This document shows, piece after piece, positions 30,419-39,221 of a stretch of DNA of 64,000 bases. This DNA is from Paenibacillus sp. S150 (GTDB lineage: Bacteria > Bacillota > Bacilli > Paenibacillales > Paenibacillaceae): positions 62,001 through 126,000 of the forward strand of contig NZ_JACBYI010000015.1 in the NCBI RefSeq assembly GCF_019352175.1, read 5' to 3'. The translations under genes and the position numbers were made by a program. Every line of letters begins with the position of its first letter. Positions within the stretch are counted from its first letter, which is position 1. Below the pieces are notes generated by a model. That model was given only the letters and a program-made list of their open reading frames with translations. It was not told the origin of the DNA and searched no databases.

Positions 30419-31261
30419 TTGCGTATGCTCACACGACTGGGCGGGCCGGCCCGTCATGTTTTTTTTGCCGCGCTTGCCCTGCTGATGGCTTTTCCGTTCT
30501 ATTGGATGGTCACCAGCGCACTCAAAACCAATGATGAAATCTGGCGCTCCCCGCCCACGCTTTGGCCTGAGGAACCGCTCTGGGGCAATTTTGCCGAAGC
30601 CTGGAACGAGGCGCCGTTCGCCAGATATATGGGCAACAGCATCTTTGTCGCCGGCTCCATCGTCATTTTGCAGGTCATTAATTCCGGCATGATGGCCTAT
30701 GCGCTGACGCATATGAAATTCCGCCTGAAGGGGCTTTTTGCCGGAGTGATCCTGTTCGGTTATATGGTTCCGGCTACAGCGGTCTATTTGCCCGGTTATC
30801 TTGTACTGTCCGAGCTGCATCTGCTGAATTCCTATGCCGGGCTGATTCTCTCCAACTGCGTGAGCATCTTCTCGATCTTTCTGATCAGACAAGCGTTCCT
30901 GCAGGTATCGCATGAGCTGGTAGAGGCCGGTGAAGTCGACGGCGCCTCACATATGCGGATTCTCTGGACGGTGCTGGTGCCGGTGACAAGATCCTCCTTT
31001 GCCGTACTGGCACTGATTACCTTCATTGAACAGTACAACAATTATTTCTGGCCGATGCTGATTACCAAAGATCCCAGCCTCCAGCTCGTGTCCGCCGGTC
31101 TGCGCAGCTTTTTCGTGGAAGGAGGTGCATACGGATTGAAATGGCCGCTGATCATGGCCGCCAGCGCCTTCACCATCGCCCCGCTGCTGCTTGTCTTCCT
31201 GCTGGCGCAAAAAACAATTATGCAAAGTGTCAATATGACTGCCGGCTCCAGTAAAGGCTGA
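30419..31261 (+). CDS. Sugar/glycerol-phosphate-type ABC permease (UgpE/MalG-like)
   Basis: AAAGGAGGT is eight bases before a TTG at 30419 and fourteen before the ATG at 30425, so TTG is the likelier start. The 280-aa protein has six membrane segments and the EAA loop EAGEVDGASHMRILWTVLVP near residue 175. It forms the permease pair with the preceding gene. Confidence 0.9.
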   Translation: MRMLTRLGGPARHVFFAALALLMAFPFYWMVTSALKTNDEIWRSPPTLWPEEPLWGNFAEAWNEAPFARYMGNSIFVAGSIVILQVINSGMMAYALTHMKFRLKGLFAGVILFGYMVPATAVYLPGYLVLSELHLLNSYAGLILSNCVSIFSIFLIRQAFLQVSHELVEAGEVDGASHMRILWTVLVPVTRSSFAVLALITFIEQYNNYFWPMLITKDPSLQLVSAGLRSFFVEGGAYGLKWPLIMAASAFTIAPLLLVFLLAQKTIMQSVNMTAGSSKG

Positions 31262-31289
31262 AATTTTACATTTTCAAACAAAAAGGAGA

Positions 31290-32639
31290 ATGATGATGAA
31301 CGTATTAAAAAGGCTATCGGCGGTATCCATGATTGCCGGATTCACAGTGCTCACAGCTTGCGGCGGAAATTCTGCCCCGGATGTTACGGAGGCGGGCGGA
31401 GCGTCGTCAGCTCCTGCCGTAGAAGCCCCTCCTGCCCAAAGCGCACCGGTAACCATCGAATTCTGGTATGGACTGGGCGGCAAGCTCGGAGAAAATATGG
31501 AATCGCTCATTCAGAAATTCAACGCCTCGCAGCAGGAGGTCATTGTTAAGGGCATTGTGCAGGCCGACTACACTGAAACCGAGCAAAAGCTCCAGGCGGC
31601 CATCGCCACCGGACAGGTGCCTGCCGCAGTGCTCTCCTCCAATGTAGACTGGGCGCGCAAGGGCTATTTCGCCTCAATGGATGAGCTGATTGCCCAACTG
31701 CCTGACTTCAATAAAGAGGATTTTGTCCAGACCTTCCTGAGCCAGGGCCAGGTCGATGGCAAGCAGTATTTCCTCCCGATGTATGGAACGACACAAATTA
31801 TGTACTACCGCAAGGATGCTTTTGAAAAAAGCGGCATAGATGCGAGCCAGATTAAGACCTGGGAGGACCTCGCGGCGGCGGCGGAAAAAATGACGGTCAA
31901 GGACGGCGGCAAAACCACCTTCTTCGGCTGGGAGCCGATGTGGGGTTCAGGCAACATGATCGATGCCGTGCTGGGCAAGGGCGGCAGCATTCTCAGCGCG
32001 GACGGCACCACGGTGACGATTGATTCCCCTGAGTGGACCGGAACCTGGGATCTGTTCCGCAAATGGATTCATGAGGACAAGACGATGCGCATTCACTCCG
32101 GCGGACAAGGCTGGGAGTACTGGTACAAGACAATTGACGATGTAATGAAAGGCCAAGCCGCAGGCTATATCGGCTCCAGCGGCGACCAGGGAGATCTGGA
32201 TTTCAGCATCGTCTCCGCAATGGAACAGCCGGGCTGGGCCGGGGTTGGCGAAGGCAAGCCGGTGGCACAGGCGATCATGGCCGGCATTCCGGCCAAGGCC
32301 GGGGATGCCGAAAAACAAGCAGCTATCAAATGGCTGACTTATTTCACGAACTCCGAGAACACCGCCTTCTGGTCCATCAACACCGGATACATTTCCGTCC
32401 GGCAGTCTGCGCTCGAAGATCCGGCCTTCATCTCGTTCAGTGAGACCAATCCGCAGATCAAAATTCCGTTGATGCAGGCGGCCCACGCCTCCGCCCCTTT
32501 CCAGGACCCTACCGGGGGCAAAATCAACGATGCGCTGACCATCGCCGCAGACAAGGTGCAGATTGAGAATATTCCGGCCGCCGAAGCCCTTAAGGAAGCG
32601 CAGCAAACCGCCCAGGCGGCACTGGACAAGCTGAAATAA
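31290..32639 (+). CDS. Extracellular solute-binding lipoprotein (UgpB-like)
   Basis: The 449-aa protein begins with a lipoprotein signal peptide and lipobox LTAC (Cys about residue 25), then a short Ala/Pro-rich linker. The mature domain has the family 1 binding-protein pattern (EFWYGLGGKLGENMESLIQKFN, starting near 57), as in glycerol-3-phosphate receptors. AAAGGAGA precedes a run of three ATG codons. It is third in the operon, after its two permeases. Confidence 0.9.
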   Translation: MMMNVLKRLSAVSMIAGFTVLTACGGNSAPDVTEAGGASSAPAVEAPPAQSAPVTIEFWYGLGGKLGENMESLIQKFNASQQEVIVKGIVQADYTETEQKLQAAIATGQVPAAVLSSNVDWARKGYFASMDELIAQLPDFNKEDFVQTFLSQGQVDGKQYFLPMYGTTQIMYYRKDAFEKSGIDASQIKTWEDLAAAAEKMTVKDGGKTTFFGWEPMWGSGNMIDAVLGKGGSILSADGTTVTIDSPEWTGTWDLFRKWIHEDKTMRIHSGGQGWEYWYKTIDDVMKGQAAGYIGSSGDQGDLDFSIVSAMEQPGWAGVGEGKPVAQAIMAGIPAKAGDAEKQAAIKWLTYFTNSENTAFWSINTGYISVRQSALEDPAFISFSETNPQIKIPLMQAAHASAPFQDPTGGKINDALTIAADKVQIENIPAAEALKEAQQTAQAALDKLK

Positions 32640-32701
32640 ACAGCGGTTATATACACCCTAATATTTTATGAGATGAACTATTGAATAAAGGAGGCGGCGC
32701 G

Positions 32702-33526
32702 ATGCCAGAGCTTATCACTCCGCAAGGGAATTATTCCGTATCCGCCATCCTGTTCGACAAGGATGGAACGCTGGTGCAGTTCCTCTCTCTCTGGGGAAGC
32801 TGGAGTGAATGCTTCCTGGGGGAGTTCACCCGGCAACTGGAACAACGCGGGCTCAAATTTCCGGTGCAGATCCTGGCCTCCCTGCTGGGAACCGTTCATA
32901 ATGCCGAGGGAAAGATAACAGATTATGACCGGAACGGTCCCTTGGCCATGGGGACGATGGGTGATCTTTACGCCATCCTGTCCTGGCAAGCTTATCTGCT
33001 TGGATTGTCCTGGGCGGAATCGCTGGAGCTGGTGGATGCGTGCCGCCAGGAGGCGGACGCCATGCTGGAGCGGAGCCGCCCGGCGCTCCCGCTTCCCGGC
33101 CTGCTGCGCTTTCTTGACGATTGTACCGCTCAAGGCCTGGCTCTGGCTGTGGTGACTGCCGATGACACCGCGGCGGCCGAAAACCATCTCCGCTGGCTGG
33201 GCATCCGTGAGTATTTCTCCGCCGTGATCGGCACGGATCAGGTAGAGCGGGGCAAGCCTTTTGCCGATATGGCGCTGCTGGCCTGCGAACGGCTGGAGCT
33301 GCATCCCTCCGGGGTCGCCGTCATCGGCGATACGAACGGCGATATGCGGATGGCCAGGGCCGCCGGGGCGCGTGTAGCCGTTGGAATAACCGGTGTGTCC
33401 GGTACAGAGGCGGACGGCGGGATTGCCGGTACAGCGGGTACATTGGCGGCATGCAATCTTTTGCCGGATGCAGATTCGCTTGTACAGTCCTTTGCAGAAC
33501 TTAGCCTCGGAAGGAATGCACCTTGA
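32702..33526 (+). CDS. HAD-superfamily phosphatase
   Basis: The ATG at 32702 lies seven bases after AAAGGAGG; the TTG at 32681 would include that site in the coding region. The 274-aa protein has HAD motif I LFDKDGTLV (about residues 18-26), motif II VVTADD, a conserved Lys (VERGKPFAD) and motif IV IGDTNGDMRMA. The helical cap between motifs I and II fits a small phosphorylated metabolite. Encoded with a Ugp-like importer, it may dephosphorylate the imported compound. Confidence 0.85.
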   Translation: MPELITPQGNYSVSAILFDKDGTLVQFLSLWGSWSECFLGEFTRQLEQRGLKFPVQILASLLGTVHNAEGKITDYDRNGPLAMGTMGDLYAILSWQAYLLGLSWAESLELVDACRQEADAMLERSRPALPLPGLLRFLDDCTAQGLALAVVTADDTAAAENHLRWLGIREYFSAVIGTDQVERGKPFADMALLACERLELHPSGVAVIGDTNGDMRMARAAGARVAVGITGVSGTEADGGIAGTAGTLAACNLLPDADSLVQSFAELSLGRNAP

Positions 33527-33864
33527 GGGCTGAGGGCGCATGGGCCTGGTTTTTTCTGGCAATGGCTATTCTCTTCGAGCTGTCCGGAACCATCTCCATG
33601 AAAATCTCCCATGGCTTCACCCGGCCCTGGCCGTCCGTGCTCATGTTCCTGTTCTACGGAATCAGCTTTACCTCGCTGAATTATGCGCTCACCTCCATCA
33701 AGGTCGGCGTAGCTTATGCGGTATGGTCGGGTGCCGGAATCATTCTGATTTCTGTGGTAGGTGCGGTGTTTTTCGAAGAACGGCTGACGCTGTCCTCCCT
33801 GCTGTGGGTAACCGTCATTGTGGCCGGAATTGTGGGGTTGAACATCAGCGCCAAAGGACATTAG
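33523..33864 (+). CDS. Small multidrug resistance (SMR/EmrE-like) transporter
   Basis: The start is a TTG overlapping the stop of the phosphatase gene (TTGA), with GGAAGG eight bases before it. The 113-aa product has four membrane helices and the conserved Glu in helix 1 (AILFELSGT, about residue 19). SMR proteins are dual-topology proton antiporters for cations, guanidinium or polyols. Translational coupling to the phosphatase suggests it exports a product of the pathway rather than a drug. Confidence 0.85.
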   Translation: MRAEGAWAWFFLAMAILFELSGTISMKISHGFTRPWPSVLMFLFYGISFTSLNYALTSIKVGVAYAVWSGAGIILISVVGAVFFEERLTLSSLLWVTVIVAGIVGLNISAKGH

Positions 33865-33868
33865 GATC

Positions 33869-34062
33869 CAAGTGGAAAAAGTAACATTAATCCTCGGCAT
33901 CCGTCCCCTAAACCAATCGTAGCGGGAAAATGTGGACCTAATCCGCCCGATACCGCCCAAGTGTGGTGAATTTTTCAGGAATAAGTGAAAATCCCACTAA
34001 AAGCTGCTAGGGAACGGATTTTGACTAATTAGTTGTACTATTTCTACTTAGCTTCGCTTTCC
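33869..34062. repeat. Dispersed palindromic element, family 1, copy C
   Basis: Direct motifs begin at 33871 and 33921, inverted ones occupy 33983-34000 and 34027-34050. The arrangement and about 50-nt spacing match the blocks at 6889 and 23831. It lies between the SMR gene and the phosphoesterase, in a 327-nt gap where no gene is seen. Confidence 0.68.
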
Positions 34063-34191
34063 ATTAGTACTCTACATGCTCTACATGCTCTCGAGGGTGT
34101 TATTTCTCAGGGGCAGCTTATGTGTTTCTCGCAGCTGCGGCTGAAAACACCTACACAAATCCAAGCATCATTTAAGGAGGCTTCCTTGCTC

Positions 34192-35217
34192 ATGAACACA
34201 ATCAAGCTAAGCGGACAAGAGCCGCTGCTAACCTTTCAGGTAATCACGGATACCCATATCACTGCCGATCCCGCGCATGAGTACAATCTCAATTTTGAAC
34301 GGGTACTGCGGGATCTGGCGGCGAATGCTCAAGGCAGCAGCGGGATCATGCATGTCGGGGACATAACGGATCATGGCTTCCCGGATGAATATGAGGAAGT
34401 CCGCCGCATCCTGCAGATGCATGAGGCTTCTCTTCCGGAGATCCGCTACACTTTGGGCAACCATGACGTTGGGCTCGGCCCCTGGCAATCCAGGCTGGCG
34501 GAGGTTGGACTCGGCGATTGGGAAGCCCGGCTGGGGATGTACACCTCGCATACCGGGATGCCTGGTCCTTATCATGACCGCTGGATCGGCGGGTATCATT
34601 TTATTTTTCTCGGCACGGAGGAAGGGCTGCCCGCTTTCTGCAGCCTGTCGGACGGGCAGCTGCGGTGGCTGGACCGGAAGCTTGGAGAGCAGACGGAGAA
34701 CGAATTGGAACTTGGCGAGCGGTTGCTGAGCAGCATGGAGCTTGGAGGGCCGATGCAAACTGGCCGGGAGCTTGGAGAACAGAAGGAGAACGGTCAGGCA
34801 TCCGGGGCAGCAGTGACGCCTGAACAGCCTATCTTCCTCTTTCTTCACCAGCCGCTGAAGGATACGGTAGCCGGATCGCTGGAGTCACAGGAGTGGTATG
34901 GAGTGACACAGGACAAGGAGCTGCGGGCTATCCTGTCCAAATATCCGCAGGCCCTTTTATTTACCGGCCACACCCATTGGGAGCTTGAGGCCGATAACAC
35001 CATGTATCCCGGCAACGGGGAGACAGCTACCATGTTCAATGCCGCTTCAGTAGCCTACCTCTGGACCAACGCAGATGAACACAAGGCCGGCAGCCAAGGC
35101 TACTATGTGGAGGTCTATCCTGACAAGGTACTCGTCCGGGGCCGGGATTTCACTACGGGACGCTGGATTGAATCAGCGCAGTATGAGGTTGCCGCAGCCA
35201 TAAATGTTCGCAGCTGA
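34192..35217 (+). CDS. Calcineurin-like metallophosphoesterase
   Basis: The ATG at 34192 lies 11 bases after AAGGAGG; an in-frame TTG at 34186 is closer (5 bases) and is possible. Readings starting further upstream run into the repeat element. The 341-aa protein has the metal-binding motifs ITDTHI (near residue 17), HVGDITDHG, LGNHDV and FTGHTHWELE. A Glu/Gly-rich stretch with repeated LGE-like units (about 160-205) interrupts the domain and may be a flexible insertion. No signal peptide, so it is cytoplasmic. It could cleave phosphodiesters such as glycerophosphodiesters supplied by the importer upstream; that link is positional only. Confidence 0.85.
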   Translation: MNTIKLSGQEPLLTFQVITDTHITADPAHEYNLNFERVLRDLAANAQGSSGIMHVGDITDHGFPDEYEEVRRILQMHEASLPEIRYTLGNHDVGLGPWQSRLAEVGLGDWEARLGMYTSHTGMPGPYHDRWIGGYHFIFLGTEEGLPAFCSLSDGQLRWLDRKLGEQTENELELGERLLSSMELGGPMQTGRELGEQKENGQASGAAVTPEQPIFLFLHQPLKDTVAGSLESQEWYGVTQDKELRAILSKYPQALLFTGHTHWELEADNTMYPGNGETATMFNAASVAYLWTNADEHKAGSQGYYVEVYPDKVLVRGRDFTTGRWIESAQYEVAAAINVRS

Positions 35218-35281
35218 TATATTTGGTATAGATAGGTCTGTTAAGGGCTATATATTTTTTGAACCTGAAAAGTTAAAGATA

Positions 35282-35530
35282 GCTGCAACAACGGCATTTC
35301 TGCCGTTATTCGCCGCCTTTCCGGCGGCCGGCGCTGCAACAACGGCATTTCTGCCGTTATTCGCCGCCTTTCCGGCGGCCGGCGCTGCAACAACGGCACT
35401 TCTGCCGTTATTCGCCGCCTTTCCGGCGGCCGGCGCTGCAACAACGGCATTTCTGCCGTTATTTCCGGCCTTTCCGGCGGCCGGCGCTGCAACAACGGCA
35501 CTTCTGCCGTTATTTCCGCCCCCGGGCCGG
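35282..35530. repeat. 51-bp tandem palindromic array, five units (family 3)
   Basis: Units start at 35282, 35333, 35384, 35435 and 35486, exactly 51 bp apart. Each holds AACGGCA-TTTC-TGCCGTT and a GCCGCC...GGCGGC palindrome. In reverse complement the core matches the ten-unit array at 51315-51824. It lies between two convergent genes. Since 51 is divisible by three, several frames stay open, but no ribosome site or protein logic supports coding. Confidence 0.85.
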
Positions 35531-35564
35531 ATCAAAACAGCGAAGCTGCTCACGCAACGCTGCC

Positions 35565-36395
35565 TCAGAAAGCCGGCAGCGCAATATCCGCATATTCTTC
35601 CTCAAGGAATTTCTTTACTTCCGGGCCGCTGATGCGTTTCGCCAGCTTCTGGATAGCGTCGGAGTCCTTGTTGTCCTCCCGCGCCACCAGAGTGATGGTG
35701 AACTCGGAATCGTCACCTTCGGTAATCAGCGCATCCTTCTTCGGTGTCAGTCCGAGCGGGCTGGCATACGCCGGGGTCATCGCCACCAGATCCGCATCAT
35801 CCAGCATGCGGGCCAGCATCAGCAGGTCAACTTCCTCGAACTTGAAGTTTTTTGCATTCTCGGTGATGTCGGCCTGGGTTGCCTGAATGCCCGCACCTTC
35901 CTTCAGCTTGATCAGTCCGGCCTTGGCGAACATTTGCAGCGAGCGCCCGATATTGGACGGGTCATTCGCCATGACCAGCGTTGCGCCTTCCGGCAGATCC
36001 CCAATCGCTTTATAACGCTTGGAGTAACCGCCGTAGATGGCGTCATATACAGGCTGTACCTCTGCAAGCTTAGAGCCTTTGCTGGCGTTGAACTGCTCCA
36101 TGTATGGCACATGCTGGAAGAAGTTCGCATCCACCTCTTTATTCGCCAGCGCCTCGTTGGGCTGCACATTATCGGACAGGATGACGATCTCCATATCCAC
36201 GCCGTCTTCCTTCAGCAGCGGCTTAACGATTTCAAGAATATCGGTCATCGGAGGAATAAGCGAGGCGACTTTGATTGCGGCAGGTTCAGTGCCGGTTGCC
36301 GCCGGTGTATTTCCGGCCTCCTTGTTGTTTCCACAGCCTGCGGCAATCATTGCCAGTACCAGCAGCATAAGCGTATACTTCATTGTCTTTTTCAT
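35565..36395 (-). CDS. metQ: NlpA/MetQ-family substrate-binding lipoprotein
   Basis: The 276-aa protein has a lipoprotein signal peptide with lipobox AAGC (Cys about 21). The NlpA domain follows, with IKVASLIPPMTDILEIVKP and the conserved FFQHVPYMEQFN near residue 90. This family binds methionine or related amino acids. The two genes upstream encode the matching permease and ATPase. The N-terminal part of the mature domain departs from classical MetQ, so another ligand is possible. Confidence 0.86.
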   Translation of the reverse strand: MKKTMKYTLMLLVLAMIAAGCGNNKEAGNTPAATGTEPAAIKVASLIPPMTDILEIVKPLLKEDGVDMEIVILSDNVQPNEALANKEVDANFFQHVPYMEQFNASKGSKLAEVQPVYDAIYGGYSKRYKAIGDLPEGATLVMANDPSNIGRSLQMFAKAGLIKLKEGAGIQATQADITENAKNFKFEEVDLLMLARMLDDADLVAMTPAYASPLGLTPKKDALITEGDDSEFTITLVAREDNKDSDAIQKLAKRISGPEVKKFLEEEYADIALPAF

Positions 36396-36455
36396 AGTTG
36401 CAGTTAACCCCCATTTTTTGTTGTTCTGTCTTGCGAATTAGACGGGCCTGTTCCT

Positions 36456-37118
36456 TCAGCGCTTATCCAGCAGCCGCGCGAGCGTGCTCCCGGTAAACTG
36501 GATCAGTTGCACCAGTACGATCATTACGAAAATGGCGTAACCCATCACCTCGGTCTCAAAACGCTGATACCCGTAGCGGATGGCGAAGTCGCCAACCCCT
36601 CCACCACCGACCACCCCCATAACGGTAGAGAAAGAGATGAAGCTGATCGTCGAAGCCGTCAGCCCCAGCACCAGTCCCGAGCGGGCCTCCACATACAGAA
36701 ACTTGAAGATCAGTCCCGTCTTGGAGGCTCCCATGGAGAGCGCCGCTTCAATCGTTCCCTTCGGCACCTCCAGCAAAGACTGTTCGACCAGCCGCGAATA
36801 ATAGGCGATAGCGACGATGGACAGCGGCACTGTAGCAGCCATGGTGCCGATGGCCGTACCCAGCAGCAAGCGGGTGAAGGGAATCAGCGCAACCACCAGC
36901 AGCAGGAAAGGAAACGAACGAACCACATTGACGATGCCGTTCAGCGTAATCGACAGCGCCCTGTTCTCATACAGCTGGCCCTTGCGGCAAAAGTACAAAA
37001 CGGTTCCCAAGGGGAGCCCCAGCAGCACTGCGGCGCCTACCGAACATCCAACCATTACAAAAGTTTCCCCAATGGACTGCCACATTTGATCCTGGTATTT
37101 CAGCATATCTTCAAACAT
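36456..37118 (-). CDS. metI: MetI-type ABC permease
   Basis: The ATG at 37118 has GGGGGAAG in front and overlaps the end of the ATPase gene by 8 nt; a 21-codon-longer reading has no ribosome site. The 220-aa product has five membrane segments and the EAA-like motif EVPKGTIEAALSMGASKTGLI near 130, typical of methionine-uptake permeases. Confidence 0.9.
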   Translation of the reverse strand: MFEDMLKYQDQMWQSIGETFVMVGCSVGAAVLLGLPLGTVLYFCRKGQLYENRALSITLNGIVNVVRSFPFLLLVVALIPFTRLLLGTAIGTMAATVPLSIVAIAYYSRLVEQSLLEVPKGTIEAALSMGASKTGLIFKFLYVEARSGLVLGLTASTISFISFSTVMGVVGGGGVGDFAIRYGYQRFETEVMGYAIFVMIVLVQLIQFTGSTLARLLDKR

Positions 37119-37872
37119 GGGCTTCCCCCGCTTTGCCGGTAATCCGCTCACGGTAGCTTCCCGCATGGCCCGCAGGGGCAAGAAACCCGCCGTCTTCGCG
37201 GGAGAAGGAATCGATGATCCTCCCGCCTTCCATCACGGATACATCCGTGCAAATGCTCCGGACAACATCGAGCTCATGCGTAACAATGACGATGGTTACA
37301 CCAAGTACAGTGTTGATATGCTGAAGCACGCCAAGGATATCTGCCGTTGTACCGGGGTCCAGTGCAGAGGTCGGCTCGTCGCACAGCAGCAGCTTCGGAC
37401 TGTTCGCCAGCGCGCGGGCAATCGCCACCCGCTGCCGCTGTCCTCCGCTGAGCCGGGCCGGGTACTGCCCGGCTTTATCCTCAAGCCCCACAAACTGCAG
37501 GCATTCCCGGACACGCTCCATCCGTCCGCTCCGCGGCACTCCGGCCAGCTCCAGCGGAATGGCCACATTCCGGCTGACGGTCGCATTGCCTACCAGATTG
37601 AACTGCTGGAAGATCATGCCGATCTTCTGCCGTTCCTTGCGCAGCAGCTTCTCCGGCATTTCCGTCAGCAGTCTGCCGCTTACTGCAACGGTACCCGCAT
37701 CAGGACGCTCCAGCAGGTTGATCAGCCGCAGCAGCGTTGATTTCCCGGCACCGCTGGCCCCGATAATACCGTGGATCGTTCCTGCCCGAACCTCAAGCGA
37801 TACCCGGTCAACCGCATAATAGCGGCTGTCCTTCAGGTTGAAGCTTTTGCTTACCCCGCTCAGCGATAGAAT
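37111..37872 (-). CDS. metN: MetN-type ABC ATPase, probable ATT start, no NIL domain
   Basis: Walker A GASGAGKST, signature LSGGQRQR and Walker [13 protein letters not shown] are all present. The reading frame stays open upstream to an ATG at 37983, but a promoter (37959-37930) falls inside that extension. The best ribosome site, GGGAGGGGGG, is six bases before an ATT at 37872. Starting there gives 253 aa and the normal ATPase N-terminus (LSLSGVSKSF). Classical MetN carries a C-terminal NIL domain that senses methionine; this protein ends at about 250 aa and lacks it. Rare ATT initiation is an inference. Confidence 0.8.
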   Translation of the reverse strand: MLSLSGVSKSFNLKDSRYYAVDRVSLEVRAGTIHGIIGASGAGKSTLLRLINLLERPDAGTVAVSGRLLTEMPEKLLRKERQKIGMIFQQFNLVGNATVSRNVAIPLELAGVPRSGRMERVRECLQFVGLEDKAGQYPARLSGGQRQRVAIARALANSPKLLLCDEPTSALDPGTTADILGVLQHINTVLGVTIVIVTHELDVVRSICTDVSVMEGGRIIDSFSREDGGFLAPAGHAGSYRERITGKAGEAHV

Positions 37873-37929
37873 ATGAAGCCCCCCTCCCAGACTGCCCAAA
37901 CTGCGGCACTTAGTTTTCAAACCAAGTGT

Positions 37930-37959
37930 ATTATAATTATTTAAAAACTGTTTAATCAA
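37930..37959 (-). promoter_or_regulatory. Promoter of the metNIQ-type operon
   Basis: On the minus strand, TTGATT (37959-37954), 18-nt spacer and TATAAT (37935-37930) form a good sigma-A promoter. It is inside the longest open frame of metN, which argues against the upstream ATG. Confidence 0.6.
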
Positions 37960-37998
37960 AAATCTCTTTAAATAATAAGGCATTTTCTTCGCTGTGTC

Positions 37999-38018
37999 AT
38001 CATTTTTCTAAAAATGAT
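37999..38018. promoter_or_regulatory. Perfect palindrome upstream of metN
   Basis: ATCATTTTT-CT-AAAAATGAT is a perfect 9-bp inverted repeat 40 nt upstream of the -35 box. A second hairpin (GGCAGT...ACTGCC) lies at 38032-38059. They may be operator or leader structures. I could not match an S-box riboswitch or T-box here. Confidence 0.4.
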
Positions 38019-38145
38019 ATATCAAGACCGTGGCAGTATTACCCGCAAAGGGTACTGCCAGCGTTCCTCCTAATCATTGTCCAAGCTGTCCCACGGCATG
38101 CATGGGCTGAAATCATTCCTGATCCGCAGCACTATAGCCGGGCAT

Positions 38146-38180
38146 GCAAAAAACACCGCCGATTCGAAATCAGCGGTGGA
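38146..38180 (-). terminator. Terminator of the xylanase operon
   Basis: CACCGCCGATT (38154-38164) pairs with AATCAGCGGTG (38168-38178). A run of six T follows on the minus strand. It is 16 nt after the xylanase stop codon. Confidence 0.9.
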
Positions 38181-38195
38181 TCTTGAAGCCAATTT

Positions 38196-39209
38196 TCAGT
38201 CCTTCAATTCAGCAAGCCGCTCAAAAGCAGGCTTTGGCCGATGTCCTTCGTCGAACGGAAACGGCCAGTTCTTCCGTCCCCGGACCGGAAAATTGTCCAG
38301 CCAGGTATAATCATCCGCCGCTCCCCAGAAGGTGACCGCCGAGATGACCCCGCGGTATTCCTTCAGCAGCCGGAACAGGGCCTCATACCGCTGTGCCTGC
38401 AGCTCAAGCAGCTCTGCGGGAGGTGCCTTGAGATCCGTCCTGCGGTCCTCGAAACGGAACAGGGACATATCCAGCTCCGTGAGCTGAAGCTGGAGGCCCA
38501 GCGAGGCATACTTCTCAATGGCTGCGCGCACCTCATCCAGTGACGGATCATAGAGATTCCAGTGCGCCTGCAAGCCCACGCCGTGCAGCGGGGTTCCCTG
38601 CTGCAGCAGCGACTTCAGCAGGGTGTGGATTTTATCCCGCTTATGGGGGCGGGATTCGTTATAGTCGTTATAGAATAATAAGGCCTGCGGGTCGGCGGCA
38701 TGGGCAAATTCAAACGCTTTGGAAATGAAATCCGGACCGGCGATCTCCAGCCATTTCGACGGGCGGAGAAGTTCTCCGCCTTCGTCGGCAATCACTTCAT
38801 TGACGACATCCCATGCGTAAATGTCGCCCTTGTAACGCCCCACTACCGTTTGGATATGCGACTCCAGCCGCTCCAGCAGCATTTCCTTGCTGGCGGCACC
38901 GCCTTTTCCGTCCGCAAATAGCCAGTCGGTAGTCTGATTATGCCAGACCAGGGTATGCCCGCGCACCGCCAGCCCATGCTTCCGCGCAAAGCCGGCCAGT
39001 TCATCGGCCGCCTCGAAGCGGTATTCCTCCTCCTCCGGATGCAGACTCTCGAACTTCATCTCATTCTCGGCAGTGATGCTGTTGAAATGATAAGCCAGCA
39101 GATTTTCCTGTGAGCGGATCGTATGCAAATTCACAGCCGCGCCAATCTTGAAATCCCGGGCAAATACCGTTTTCAGTGCCGGCTCCGTAATATCCTTGCT
39201 CTCTCTCAT
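38196..39209 (-). CDS. Family GH10 endo-1,4-beta-xylanase, cytoplasmic
   Basis: This 337-aa enzyme has the GH10 acid/base Glu138 in WDVVNEV and the nucleophile Glu245 in LTELDMS, and the family segments ITAENEMK and GHTLVWHNQ. There is no signal peptide or binding module, so it acts inside the cell on imported xylo-oligosaccharides, as the XynA2 type does in other paenibacilli. It is the last gene of the operon with the GH43 enzyme and the Lpl importer, and ends in a strong terminator. Confidence 0.94.
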   Translation of the reverse strand: MRESKDITEPALKTVFARDFKIGAAVNLHTIRSQENLLAYHFNSITAENEMKFESLHPEEEEYRFEAADELAGFARKHGLAVRGHTLVWHNQTTDWLFADGKGGAASKEMLLERLESHIQTVVGRYKGDIYAWDVVNEVIADEGGELLRPSKWLEIAGPDFISKAFEFAHAADPQALLFYNDYNESRPHKRDKIHTLLKSLLQQGTPLHGVGLQAHWNLYDPSLDEVRAAIEKYASLGLQLQLTELDMSLFRFEDRRTDLKAPPAELLELQAQRYEALFRLLKEYRGVISAVTFWGAADDYTWLDNFPVRGRKNWPFPFDEGHRPKPAFERLAELKD

Positions 39210-39221
39210 GTTATGGCCTCC

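Noticed and set aside
35204..35632. Open frames across the five-unit array at 35282, including Ala/Phe/Pro-rich repeats
   Set aside because: Same reasoning as for the larger array; the frames begin without a ribosome site and run into the metQ gene on the other strand.
37873..38145. SAM (S-box) riboswitch or T-box in front of the metNIQ-type operon
   Set aside because: The hairpins seen do not show the conserved S-box core or a T-box sequence, and no terminator precedes metN.
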